Shown one piece after another: positions 12,302 to 23,567 of a DNA stretch of 64,000 bases (position 1 is the first letter of the stretch; each line of letters starts with the position of its first letter). Source of the stretch: Sarcophilus harrisii (lineage: Eukaryota; Chordata; Mammalia; Dasyuromorphia; Dasyuridae); NCBI RefSeq assembly GCF_902635505.1, contig NC_045431.1, positions 93,088,988-93,152,987 of the forward strand. Direction: 5' to 3'. A program made the translations under genes and the position numbers. The notes below the pieces were generated by a model, which was not told the DNA's origin, made no database searches, and saw only the letters and a program-made list of their open reading frames with translations.

Positions 12302-12904
12302 TCCCTACCCAAAAGACCTAAAAAGGCAAATCCTTATCCCTTTTAAATTGAAATATTGATTATGGACTGCTAGGTGGGTCAATGAATGGATAGGGCGTTG
12401 GATTAGAAATCAGGATGATTTATCTTCTTGTCCAAATCCAACTTCAGACACTTAACTAGCTGTGTGACCTTGGGCAAGTCATGAAACCCTGTTTGCCTCA
12501 GTTTTTTTGTGAAATGAGCTAAAAAAGGATATGGAAAACCAACCCAGTATCTTTGCCAAGAAAAGTCCAAATGGAAAGAGAGATATGACTGAACCAAAAA
12601 AAAAAAAAAAATTCCAAATCAAAGCTTATCGCCTGGTAAGGTTATCAGAAAGAACTATCAAGCACACTTAATATGTTTATTTTACAGTCATTTGAAACCA
12701 AAATCTCCTAGAGGAATTTATGTTCTCCACCAAGGAATTTGTGTGGCAGTCAATGTGGCTCCCCTCACAATCCCTGGGTCTCTTTTGAATTAAGCCTTTT
12801 CCTGCTCCAACTCCCTATGGCCTCCAAAGACTATCATTATCTACATTTTACAATTAAAGAAACTGAGGCTGATAGAGATCAAGTGGATTGTGAAGCTAGT
12901 AAGT
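12302..12904 (+). repeat. left arm of a ~600 bp inverted duplication
   Basis: This arm is the reverse complement of 14179-14793. By hand alignment I count four substitutions in about 590 bp, plus a poly-A length change (16 A versus 29). The arm carries a tRNA/CORE SINE (about 12362-12611), unique sequence, and a reversed MIR piece near 12835-12904. Confidence 0.9.
12362..12611 (+). repeat. marsupial SINE inside the left arm
   Basis: gactgctaggtgggtcaatg, cttaactagctgtgtgacct, tttgccaagaaaagtccaaa and a terminal A-run define a forward SINE of the RTE-tail class. Confidence 0.8.
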
Positions 12905-13174
12905 AAATTTCTCCCTTTTAAATAAATTATTAAATACTCTCTAATCTCTATTTTGCCTCAGTATCTCTGGCATTACACTACTCAATAAACTTCAGTGACA
13001 TTATCATTTCCAGGAGTTACTGTTTCAGTCTTCTACTTTACTCCCTAATACTTCCATGTGGCACAGGCCTCCTGGCTGTCCCAGTCTCAGAACAAAATGC
13101 TCCATCTTTCAACTTAGGGCATTTTCTTAGGGTGTCTCCTGTGCCTGGAAGACTCTCCTATATTGGGACCTTTA

Positions 13175-13462
13175 TTTTTCTGTTTGTTTTTTGTTTTTTA
13201 TTAAAGTTTTTTATTTTCAAAACATATGCATGGATAATTCTTCAACATTCACTCTTGCAAAACTTTGTGTTCCAATTTCCCCCTTTCCCCCACTCCCTCC
13301 CTTAGATGGCAAATAGTCCAATATATGTTAAACCCAATATATGCATACATATTTGTACAATTATCTTGCTGCATAAGAAAAAAATCAAATAAAAAAAAAC
13401 CAAGAAAGAAAATAAAATGCAAGCAAATAACAACAAAAAGAGTGAAAATGCTTTTATGAATG
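13175..13462 (-). mobile_element. 5'-truncated L1 (type-C 3'UTR) with TSD
   Basis: Reversed L1 3' end with ttttattttcaaaacatatg and aaatgcaagcaaataacaac. It is flanked by a 12 bp duplication, ttgggaccttta, at 13163-13174 and 13463-13474, and lies inside the L2. Confidence 0.85.
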
Positions 13463-13924
13463 TTGGGACCTTTAATCCCAAATAAATCCTGTCTGCTACA
13501 GCAAGCTTCCTCTAACACTTTTTTTTTGTGGATGTTGTCATACCTCCATTAGATTGTAAGCAAATCATTTGATAAAGTGCTCCTGTGTGAAGGAGATGAA
13601 CAAATCTGTATTCTGTAAATTTTAGAGAAACATCTGCTTGCCAAATAAAGTGACTTCTGATTTTGAGGAGGCCCTGAATGGTGGGTGTGGTGTGCAGAGA
13701 GAAACTGAAGAACTGATAAAAATGATTCCCTGGGGCAGCCAGAACAAGGCTCTGATAATCAAGCTCAATTTAGTTCCCTGATCCCACCCCCAGGAGGTAA
13801 TCCAGTCACAAATCCAAATTACATCAAGTTCCAGAGGTTAAATTCTTCCTCCTTCTGGTTGGGGGATCATTTGGCGACAAACCCCGCATCATAGATCAGC
13901 AATGAAAATACCGATTATTATTTT

Positions 13925-14155
13925 TATGCAGAATTATGTTTTCTCAAATCTCAGCATTAACCTCTCCCAATCTTTGGTCTCACATGGCCAGCTGCTTACT
14001 AGACATCTCCAACTGGATGCTCCTTAGTCATCTTGAATTCAACAATCTAAAGCTGAGCTTCTAGTCAAGGGTACCACCATCTTCCTAGTCAGCCATTCTC
14101 AGAATCTAGAAGTCATCCTCTACTCTCACCACCCAAATCATTACAATGGGCAGAC
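13925..14155 (+). repeat. second L2 fragment
   Basis: tagacatctccaactggatg, gggtaccaccatcttcctag and tctagaagtcatcctctact are L2 ORF2 blocks in forward order. This region of L2 is upstream of the part ending the previous copy, so it is a separate copy. Confidence 0.7.
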
Positions 14156-14178
14156 GTTATTCAAAATCTTCTTGAAAC

Positions 14179-14469
14179 ACTTACTAGCTTCACAATCCAC
14201 TTGATCTCTATCAGCCTCAGTTTCTTTAATTGTAAAATGTAGATAATGATAGTCTTTGGAGGCCATAGGGAGTTGGAGCAGGAAAAGGCTTAATTCAAAA
14301 GAGACCCAGGGATTGTGAGGGGAGCCACATTGACTGGCACACAAATTCCTCGGTGGAGAACATAAATTCCTCTAGGAGATTTTGGTTTCAAATGACTGTA
14401 AAATAAACATATTAAGTGTGCTTGATAGTTCTTTCTGATAACCTTACCAGGCGATAAGCTTTGATTTGG

Positions 14470-14500
<31 letters not shown>

Positions 14501-14793
14501 GGTTCAGTCATATCTCTCTTTCCATTTGGACTTTTCTTGGCAAAGATACTGGGTTGGTTTTCCATATCCTTTTTTAGCTCATTTCACAAAAAAACTGAGG
14601 CAAACAGGGTTACATGACTTGCCCAAGGTCACACAGCTAGTTAAGTGTCTGAAGTTGGATTTGGACAAGAAGATAAATCATCCTGATTTCTAATCCAACG
14701 CCCTATCCATTCATTGACCCACCTAGCAGTCCATAATCAATATTTCAATTTAAAAGGGATAAGGATTTGCCTTTTTAGGTCTTCTGGGTAGGG
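14179..14793 (-). repeat. right arm of the inverted duplication
   Basis: It mirrors 12302-12904 across a 1,274 bp spacer. The contained SINE (about 14471-14734) is therefore in reverse orientation with a 29 T tract. The outer flank here (gactttaatccatttaatta) is not the LTR that flanks the left arm. Confidence 0.9.
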
Positions 14794-15184
14794 AAGACTT
14801 TAATCCATTTAATTATAATCTGAATTGGCCGCCCCCCACCCCTTTTTAAACAGGAAAACAAAAGACCAAATACTTTTGTAGATTCCCACTCCCAAGCCTT
14901 AGGTGTCTCTCCTCCCCTCCCATTCTTGGTCACATCTAGGGTTCTTGTTTTGTTTTGGTAATGTAAGTCTTTTGTCCCTCATCCAATTGTCAAAGATCCT
15001 GCAAATCCACTTTATCTGCAAAAGGTAGATCTGGAAACTAACAAAGCTTCTGAACTAAGGTTCACTTCACCTTCCACTAGCATTAAGTAGGTGTTAGACC
15101 TTGAGCTCAATCTGCAGTCCCTGGCTGGCCCTGAAGGAACTTGCATTCTAATCCAAGGGAAAGTCCATCAATCCTTTTTACACA

Positions 15185-15460
15185 CATCCTAAATGGCTAA
15201 ACTTTGCCTAAAATATGACCCAGAGATTTCACTGCTTGATCCAAAAAAAATCACTGCCAAAAATAAAGACCCTGTACACACAAAAATATTTTATAATATC
15301 ACTTTTGAGGATAGCAGGTATTCAGAATGAGAAATAGTTCTTAACTTCTGGTACATGAATACTATTGTACTCTATAATGAAGCATGGAAAGACATGCTGT
15401 ATATAAACTGCTGCAAAGTGACGAAAACAAGATGCATGTAAGAAAGTCTATGGAAAGACT
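15185..15460 (+). repeat. old L1 3' region
   Basis: Decayed forward L1 sequence from around the ORF2 end: tgacccagagatttcactgc, aagcatggaaagacatgct and an accaaacaactag block. There are many substitutions and the borders are soft. Confidence 0.45.
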
Positions 15461-15608
15461 AAAAATACCAAACAACTAGAAGGGAAAGTGACAAAAAAAA
15501 TTTGGCTCCAAAGAAGGGATCTAAGAAGACACTTTGAGGTTGGCGGTCCAAAGGAGTAGAAAAGAGAATTCAGATTTTTTAAAAGACTTATTAAAAATAA
15601 ATAAATTA

Positions 15609-15750
15609 GGGGCAGCTAGATGGATAGAGGACCAGCCCTGAAGTCAGGAGGACCAGAATTCAAATGTAGCCTCAGACACTTAACATTTCCTAGTAGTGTG
15701 ATCCTGGGCAAGTCACTTAACCCCAATTGCCTCCGCATAAATAAATAAAC
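15609..15750 (+). repeat. marsupial tRNA/CORE SINE
   Basis: Begins ggggcagctagatggataga, then tcaggaggaccagaattcaa, gtgatcctgggcaagtcact and an aataaataaa tail. The head is close to the consensus I recall. Confidence 0.85.
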
Positions 15751-16332
15751 TGAATTTTTTAAAAAGAGGGATGTAGTATCTCAGATAACCTGTGAATAAT
15801 TTAATCAATCAATCAACTAGCCTAGAGCTAAATTCTTAGGGATAAAAATTGAAAAGCATGAAACTACTGGGAAGAAATTCATATTCTAATGGCATATGAG
15901 CATGTACAGAATAAATAAGTAGCACATCTAGCATAAATCAATAGTAAATACAAGTTCTTTCAAGAAGTCACTAATAGGTGGGGGAGGTGGTCAAGAAAGA
16001 CTTAGTGCAGCTGTTTTTTTAAAGATGGAGAATGATTCTATGCAGCGGTGAGAAAAAGGCAATCCCAGCTCGGAGAAAGAGGATGGAAAAATAGGAGAAA
16101 TCCAGATTGTAAAGGGCTGTATAAATCCAAAGAACCAAGAGAACCAAAGGCATTTACCAACCAGACTGATGAGGTCAGATAAGCAAAACCATCATAGCTA
16201 TTGTGTGGAGATAGATTGGGTTGCAGAATTAAATTTAAAAGAGAGGAATTAGCAGGATCCCACAATCGTTTGGAGCAACATTTATTTGGGCTTAAAAGGG
16301 TGGTCACTGAGTAAGTAAAGAATTAAATGCAA

Positions 16333-17124
16333 TACCCTTTGATCCAGCAGTGTTACTACTGGGATTATATCCCAAAGAGATCTTAAAGAAGGGAAAGGGA
16401 CCTGTATGTGCACGAATGTTTGTGGCAGCCCTTTTTGTAGTGGCTAGAAACTGGAAACTGAATGGATGTCCATCAGTTGGAGAATGGCTGAATAAATTGT
16501 GGTATATGAAAATTATGGAATATTACTGTTCTGTAAGAAATGACCAACAGGATGCTTTCAGAAAGGCCTGGAGAGACTTACACGAACTGATGCTGAGTGA
16601 AATGAGCAGGACCAGGAGATCATTATATACTTCAACAACAATACTATGATGACCAGTTCTGATGGATCAGGCCATCCTCAGCAACGAGATCAACCAAATC
16701 ATTTCTAATGGAGCAGTAATGAACTGAACTAGCTATACCCAGAAAAAGAACTCTGGGAGATGACTAAAAACCATTACATTGAATTCCCAATCCCTATATT
16801 TATGCACACCTGCATTTTTGATTTCCTTCACAAGCTAATTGTACAATAATTCAGAGTCTGATTCTTTTTGTACAGCAAAATAATGTTTTGGTCATGTATA
16901 CTTATTGTGTATCTAAGTTATATTTTAATATATTTAACATCTACTGGTCATCCTGCCATTTAGGGGAGGGGGTGGGGGGGGTAAGAGGTGAAAAATTAGA
17001 ACAAGAGGTTTGGCAATTGTTAATGCTGTAAAGTTACCCATGTATATATCCTGTAAATAAAAGGCTATTAAATAAAAATAAATAAATAAATAAAAACTCT
17101 TTATACATTAAAAAAAAAAAAAAA
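16333..17124 (+). mobile_element. 5'-truncated L1 with ORF2 C-terminus and perfect TSD
   Basis: The insert begins in ORF2 (tacccttt gatccagcag) and runs through a reading frame at about 16350-16649 that matches the L1 ORF2p C-terminus. It continues into the type-A 3'UTR and an A-tail. A perfect 16 bp duplication, aaagaattaaatgcaa, sits at 16317-16332 and 17125-17140. At about 790 bp it is a standard truncated L1; the retained frame is not a host gene. Confidence 0.93.
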
Positions 17125-17249
17125 AAAGAATTAAATGCAAGAGATTTGTAAAAGTACAACTAGCTCTATTTGACTCTGCTTGGATATGGGAAGTGGGGAG
17201 CTAAGAAGAAAGTCAGGATCACTAACCCGGGAGAATGGCAGCTTTTAAT

Positions 17250-17560
17250 AGAAATAGAGAAGTCTGGAAGATGGCTGAGTTTGAGGGTTTTTAAGAGAAG
17301 AGGTGAGAAAGATTTCAGGCCTGGAGGGCAACCCTAATAAAGCAGAGGCAAGAGATAGAATGCCTTGGAAATTGCAGGTGGGCATGAGTAGGTGTAAAGT
17401 ACAATAAATCTGAATAACCAGAGTGTGAGAAAATTTTTAGCCCAAAGAAAATAGGAAGTCACATTATTATTATTATTTTTGAGCAGAAAATGGCATGGTC
17501 AGGTTTTCAGGACTATCGATATGGAAGGTATACGGGGAAAAAGGAGAGCCATAACCAGAA
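17250..17560 (-). repeat. L2-like remnant, reverse
   Basis: ggaagtcacattattattat and atggcatggtcaggttttca resemble the reversed L2 block around 'gagtgacatggtcagacctg'. The remnant is highly decayed. Confidence 0.35.
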
Positions 17561-17619
17561 AGGCAATATCACAACATTTCTGGTAAAAGGAAGATGAGAA
17601 AGACTTTTAAGTCCAGGTT

Positions 17620-17790
17620 TTTATATGTACTCCTATTCAATCTCTGTCTCTTTCTCTGCTTTTCTCTTCATCGCCTCTCTGTTTCTGTCTATTCATCTCT
17701 TACTCTTTCTCTCTGCTGCTCTCTTATTTGTTTTCTCACTTTCCCTTCTCCCCACCACTTCCATCCCAATAGAATTTTTTCAACCCTATC
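17620..17790. repeat. CT-rich low-complexity stretch
   Basis: Runs of tctctgtctc, tctctgctt and ctctctgctgctc dominate. The overlapping open frames here reflect composition only. Confidence 0.5.
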
Positions 17791-18249
17791 TATTACTGTC
17801 TCTTGATCTTGAGTTTTGATCTCTCATTCCAGCCTAGAGGCTTTACACATTTTAATTCTATTATCTACCTTTTTAGTCATCCATCACAGCTTTAATCATG
17901 TGCAAATTTGATAACTACATTCAATTTAAAAGGATTAGTTTAGAAACAAAAAATCCAATCACCTGTAGAACCCATTTATCAATAATAATATTTGATTATT
18001 TCAATTGTCTTGTGTCTGGGTGCTATTCCTTTATTATTATCAGCCTCTTAATATAAATTAGCCAAGCTGTCTTATCTTATAACAATGCCTCATCTAAAAC
18101 TGGTGGCTCTTGAGGAAAAATTAAGGATAAAATTTAGGAATGTTTCACAGAAAATCAATATACCAAGTAGAATTTTGTATCTAACAGAAAAAACAAACAA
18201 ACAAATCAATTCCACGTTGATTTGAAAGTTTTAGAGCCTTTAAAAAAAA

Positions 18250-18395
18250 TAACAAGTTAACATATATTGGATTACTTGCCATCTAGGGAAGGCGTGGGAG
18301 GGATGAGGGAAGGAAATTTGGAACACAAGGATTTGCAAGGGTCAATGTTGAAAAAGTATCTATTCAAAGGAAAAGTTTTAGTTAAAAAAAGTAAA
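18250..18395 (+). repeat. L1 3'UTR end
   Basis: acatatattggattacttgc, gggaaggcgtgggagggatg and gcaagggtcaatgttgaaaa are the forward L1 terminal blocks. Confidence 0.7.
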
Positions 18396-18425
18396 AAATT
18401 TAGGGTTAAAATTAGCACATAACTA

Positions 18426-18428
<3 letters not shown>

Positions 18429-18466
<38 letters not shown>
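18429..18466. repeat. (GT)19 microsatellite
   Basis: An uninterrupted GT run of 38 bases lies just after an L1 3' end. Confidence 0.95.
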
Positions 18467-18468
<2 letters not shown>

Positions 18469-18669
18469 GGATTCAATGCCACATCTGGGTATTAATCCTA
18501 TTTTAACTAGAGCCAAGAGAAATGTCCTATAATTAAAAATGGACCTTTTGAAAATAATTAAAACATTTAGTCTAAGTATGGGACTAAGTAAGGGGAGAAA
18601 AATAAAAATCTTGTGAATGCCAAGTGCCTTGAGGTCTTGGGGAAATAGTGCTATATAAAGTATTTTTAT

Positions 18670-18815
18670 TTTAATCCTGGCTCTGATGTTGATTGCCTAA
18701 GTGACCTTAGGCAAGTTATTTAGCCCTTGCCTTCATTTCCCCAGCTCTAAAATAAGATTAATAGTTACCTACTTCACAGAGGTGTTGTGAGGATTAATTA
18801 ACGAGTAGCTATTTT
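18670..18815 (+). repeat. MIR element
   Basis: atcctggctctgatgttgat, gtgaccttaggcaagttatt and ggtgttgtgaggattaatta give the forward MIR CORE and 3' blocks. Confidence 0.75.
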
Positions 18816-19844
18816 CCCAAGCCCATCCTTACCTTGAACTGGAGAATTGAGGATTAGGTTTTTCCCTGACTATCTTCTCTGCCTTATTCAAAACAAAATA
18901 AATCAAAACAAACAAAAACTTACATGAAAACCATCTTATCAAGGGGAGGATTGGAGAAATAAACTATTATTGTAGATAAAAATATAATAAGACTAGTAAA
19001 TAGTATGAATTGTCCCAGTATATAGGAGAGGTAGACACTTGGAACAAAGATGCACAGATACAGAGCTTTGATGTTCAAAGTGCTCTGCATGCTAAGCATT
19101 ATTACCATGAGGTACATTTGGTAACTTCTTTCAGCTTCCTTTCAGTAGTATCACATCTCTATGCATAACTATTCAGAGCCCTAAAATTTTAATTGAAAAT
19201 AAAAAGGGCTATTCTGCATTTCTTCCTCAATGACCAATGGAGACAGCACCAGTATCTACCTGCCCTGACCACATGTTCACCAAAGATAAAATTAGCAAAT
19301 AATTGTCTCAATTTTGTGCTCTGTGGTTACATGTTATGAATTTTAATTTCTTTTTTTTTTTTTCAGTGCCACTGCATTTCTTAAAAGGCAAAAGGAAAAT
19401 AATCCCCCATATACCTTTTTTGGGGGTAGTGACCCTTCTTTGCTAAAAGAGTATTTCATGACTAAATTAAAATTCTCTATCACCGAAGATCCTCTTCCTT
19501 CTGGTAAGAATTGAGTAACATAAAAATAAACAATAAATTGTGGAATTGGGATTGAGATTGTACTGGTCAATTTATTACCATACAATCTGCATACAAATGC
19601 AGATTGACAAGAATTCCACAAAACAAAATTTTAAAATGGTAAACATTCATTTTTAAATCTATATTTGACTAAAACCTATTTTCTTGTGTTGTTTTTGTTT
19701 CACAAATTAAGACCAGGTGTGTTCATAACTACTTCAACAAGACTTTCTTCACCTATTTCTCCATCCTTTTCTTTGGTTTTCCCTCTCTTCTAAGGTGTTC
19801 CAGAGTCTTGAGAGTAAAAATATTTTTTGCAACACGTTTTGAGG

Positions 19845-20250
19845 TAAAGAAGAATAGGAAACAAAGTAAATACTCATCAATAGGAGAATGGATAAGCAAA
19901 TTGTGGTACATGAAGGTAATAGCATATTACTGTTCTTTAAGAATTGACATATATGATGAGACCTGCAGAAACAGGCAAAGTAAGTAGGGCCACGAAACAA
20001 TATGTATGACTATAACAATGTAAATGGAAAGAACATAAAATTTTTAAAAGTGAATCTTGCAAAATTACAAATAATAAACTTGACCTCAAAGAAGAGATGA
20101 GGACTTTTTTGCAAAAGTGGGGGCTCCATGGAGTATGAAACATTTCACATAATGTCAGAAATTTTTTTCTCATTTTAAAAAATTCATTGCTTTAGGAACA
20201 GCTTTCTTCAGAGGGGAACAAAGTGATAGAAAATATAGGTGAAATAAAAG
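19845..20250 (+). repeat. old L1 3' end
   Basis: aaatactcatcaataggaga, gcaaattgtggtacatgaag, atgtaaatggaaagaacata and gacctcaaagaagagatgag follow the order of an older mammalian L1 ORF2-end/3'UTR. It is too decayed to have a frame. Confidence 0.65.
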
Positions 20251-20388
20251 AAAAATATATCAAATAGATATTTTCTTAAGAAGAGAATTGGGTACAAGTG
20301 GACAGTCCTGTAAAAGATCAGAATCCTAATCTATTTATAGAAGCTTATCCCAAAGATATGGAAATGTACCTTCCTCCCTTCTCTAGAG

Positions 20389-20564
20389 CAGAGCTTCTTA
20401 AACTTTTCCTACTTGTGCACCCATGAAATTTTTACACAAACCAGAGTATATAGATATATAAAATCAGTATATAAAACATTTATTGATAAATCATAATTTC
20501 ACGATCTCCACATTCAGTTAAACGACACCATATGAGGTCATGACCCATAGTTAAACAAATTTTG
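20389..20564. mobile_element. hAT-type non-autonomous DNA transposon (176 bp)
   Basis: The left end reads cagagcttcttaaactt and the right end, read in reverse, caaaatttgtttaac, which are decayed hAT terminal repeats. An 8 bp duplication, ctctagag, flanks it at 20381-20388 and 20565-20572. The interior shows no transposase. The length and ends fit a Charlie-like miniature element. Confidence 0.8.
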
Positions 20565-21514
20565 CTCTAGAGAATTGGAAGACTATGGATGAAGAATACT
20601 GTCAAATACAACTGATATATTAATTTGCTGAATTGCTTTCTTTCTCTTGCTTTTCTGGGTTTTGTTAAAAGAGATGGTAGGTGATAGGGAAGAAAAGAAG
20701 GGACATTCTAGGAAAAGACAGGTGATGTAAAAATAGAAAATTAGAATCTCTGCTTGAAATCTCAATTCAAAGATCACCTCCTATGTAAGTTCTTTCCTTT
20801 CCTGATCTACCTAGTCACTAAGGCCTCTTCTCCAATTACTTTATGTGTATATCATATATATTTACATATGTTAAAATTACACCGCTCAATGGCTATCACT
20901 GTGCCCCTAGTGTAATGCAAATTCTTTGAGGGCAGGATCTATTTTTTTTTTCTGTGTCCCCCAGGGTCCAGCATATGCTAAACATACAGATCTCAATAAA
21001 TGCTTCTTGGTGGTGTTGGTAGGGTAATGTCCAATGGACATAGAATCTACTCAGATAATGCCCCTTGCTCATTTAAGGTCTTGGGAATCACAAATAAAGG
21101 GAAATCATTCTTCTACCTCCAGACTTTATTAACATCTATATCTTCCTAAGAATTTCAAAAACAAGTACTTCATATTAATTAATAATAGAGCACTTTAGGG
21201 TTTATTTTACAAAGTCTAGATTAGGAAACTAGGAGGTAGGTAGGTAGGTGGTACAAGTCTCTCATCAGTCTGATTTTGCAAATGAAAAGACTGAGGCTCT
21301 CATAATTTAAGTGATTTACTTTGGGGCACAAAGCCACCTAATTTTTGAGGCCCTAACTCAGATTCATGTCTTTAACTCCAAAAACTGTGTACTTTTCCCA
21401 TTACAACGGGTTTTCCTAATATGATTATTAGGAAATAAATCTAATTTTAATCTAATCTAATCTAATATTAGGAAATGAAATTTAATAAATAAAACTAAAA
21501 TACATGGATTTTCC

Positions 21515-21790
21515 CACTTAATAGTATTTAATTTTTTCCAATTACATGTAAAGATATTTTTCCATTTATTTTTGGTAAGATTTTGAGTTCCAAATTTTTT
21601 TCTTCAAACTCTTCCCTTCCCAAGACAGCAAGCAATATGACAAGTTATACATGTACAATCATTTTAAACATATTTCCATATTAGATTATATTGTGAAAGA
21701 AAAAAAAACACAACAAAAGTGCCATCTAAAGAACTAAGGAGACTGAATACAGATCAAGCCATACTATTTTCACTTTTTGTTTTTTCTTTC
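21515..21790 (-). repeat. old L1 3'UTR, reverse
   Basis: ttttccaattacatgtaaag, gacagcaagcaatatgacaa and aacatatttccatattagat are the reversed blocks of the older L1 3'UTR class (type D here). Confidence 0.65.
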
Positions 21791-21849
21791 TCATGGTTGA
21801 ATAGGTGAAGTTTTCTCAGTTTAAGATTAAGCCACATTATCCCTATTCC

Positions 21850-22215
21850 CAGAGTGGGAAGATGAGGCCTTGGACCTCAGGTTTCAGGAAGTCATCTCAT
21901 CTCTGGGTCCTCATCTGTAAAGGTCAAACACACAGGAAGTGACCTGACCCATGGGAAGCAGACAACAATGGTCAAAGATGGTTCCTTCCTTTTAGTTTAT
22001 CCAATTGAGAAGGCTTGGGTCTTTTGCTATTTAAACCCAAGAAGCCAGAAGCTGGTTAGCTTCCACGGTGCACATGGTGGGAGTTGGGATGGCTCCCAGA
22101 TGTGTGTTTGGATCTCTCCTTGCAGAGACAAAATAAATGCTTTCTCATTGTACCTGAAGATATTTCTAATTAGTTAACTTGGGAGAGGGCAGGGTCTAGC
22201 ACCCCTCCCACACAT
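21850..22215 (+). repeat. possible solo LTR (fossil)
   Basis: A non-coding block has a tgctatttaaacc TATA-like box near 22027 and, about 100 bp on, a caaaataaatgctt polyadenylation-like motif. That spacing is usual in an LTR. No partner LTR or internal region is visible and the borders are guesses. Confidence 0.35.
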
Positions 22216-22238
22216 GGTTTTTTCATTTTGTTCTGATT

Positions 22239-22370
22239 AGGGCAGCTAGGTAGTGCAATGGATAAAGCATCAGTCCACAAGTCAGGAGGATTGAGTTCAA
22301 ATTTGTCAGATATTGAACATGGGCAAGTCACTTAAGCCTGATTGCCTCAGCAAAAAAAGAAAAAGAAAAG
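22239..22370 (+). mobile_element. marsupial tRNA/CORE SINE with perfect TSD
   Basis: gggcagctaggtagtgcaat begins the element and gattgcctcagcaaaaaaag ends it. A perfect 16 bp duplication, tcattttgttctgatt, lies at 22223-22238 and 22371-22386. The intact duplication suggests a fairly young copy. Confidence 0.93.
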
Positions 22371-22604
22371 TCATTTTGTTCTGATTTTTCTTTCACAACA
22401 TGAATGTGGAGATATGTTTAAAATGCACATCTAAAATATGTGTTAAACATAAAACCAGCTCAAAGGAGTACTCCAGCATTTTCTGTAGATGGGTTTGTGA
22501 ATTCTCATTTGTTTTCACCAAAAATCATTAACATGTCCCTTCCTCAGATATGCCATTAAAAGTCAGCTCTCTTTGAGCTCAAGCTAGGATTGAGAGACCT
22601 GAAG

Positions 22605-22995
22605 AGGATACAAATATTTATTAAATGCTTACTATATTCCAGCCACTATGCTAAGCCCTGGGGATACAAAGAAAGGCCAAAATAATTCCTGTCCTCCAGG
22701 AGTTTACAATCTAACCAGAGAGACAGACAACTTGCTAACAATTTTGTACAAACTATGGCATGGAGGTAAATCTCAGAGGCAGACCAGGCCTCTAGGCCTG
22801 GTATCAAGGAAGGCCTGAGTTCAAATGTAGCTTCAAACCCTTACACACTTTTTATGAGTCATTTCACTCAACTTAGTCTCTTCCTTAACTCCGGGAAGAT
22901 AATTAGCACTGATCTTCCTGGGATCAAATGAAACAATAGTTGTAAAACACCTAGCACAGAGCCTGGCACACAATAAATGCTTTATAACCATGCCA
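22605..22995 (+). repeat. ancient interspersed repeat followed by MIR-like SINE
   Basis: 22605-22740 carries taaatgcttactatattcca, gctaagccctggggatacaa and caggagtttacaatctaacc, a very common ancient mammalian repeat block whose family I will not name. 22765-22995 is a forward CORE-SINE ending cctggcacacaataaatgct. Confidence 0.6.
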
Positions 22996-23567
22996 GAAGT
23001 TCACTCTACTCCCAGATCTTATCCTGGAAGCACCCCAGCTATTCAGCCTCTTCCTCTGATTGGTTGAGGAGGAAGATGTCCAGAACCTCCACATCTAAAT
23101 TCCTCCCCAGGTTGCTGTTTACTCACCAGATTTTCTCTGGGGCTCCAGTGCGTTATTCCCCACCACTCACCCACCCCAATTCTTTTTTAGCTCATCTTCC
23201 CCTATTATACTGTAAGCTTTCTGAATGCCAAGATGTTTAGTAATTATTTCCAATGCCAGCATTTAGTAATTATTTAATGTTTGTGCCTTAATTTATGTAG
23301 AAGAACTCTAGGTTTGGGACAGTCAGTGAAAATGCATGGAGTCCAGAGAGAGAGTATCTTATGAGAGGAACATGTCATTGTATTGCAGAGTTACACAGAA
23401 AGGCCCATGTTATCAAAAGCTTTAAAAGTCATTCCTACAACTTTTAGGAGTTGTAGGAATCCTCCTACAGAATTGGATTCTAAAATTCAATCAGATTTTG
23501 ATAGCCTTTCCCGAAGAGAATAATATCACTGGAACCTATTAGTCTCAGTTATGATAAATGCTAACTT

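Larger units (their letters stand above)
11230..13600 (+). repeat. L2 LINE, split by later insertions
   Basis: Forward L2 reverse-transcriptase and 3' sequence is seen in blocks: 11230-11927 (gtagtcttttgacactgttg; caaactggatgtctaataga), about 12965-13162 (ggcctcctggctgtcccagt; gtgcctggaagactctccta) and 13463-13600 (ctccattagattgtaagc). The blocks occur in normal L2 order. The gaps hold an LTR, an inverted-repeat arm and a truncated L1. Confidence 0.8.

Noticed and set aside
15609-15680. tRNA-like heads of SINEs as possible tRNA genes
   Set aside because: They continue into CORE and A-tail blocks and recur many times. No complete cloverleaf with an acceptor stem is seen.
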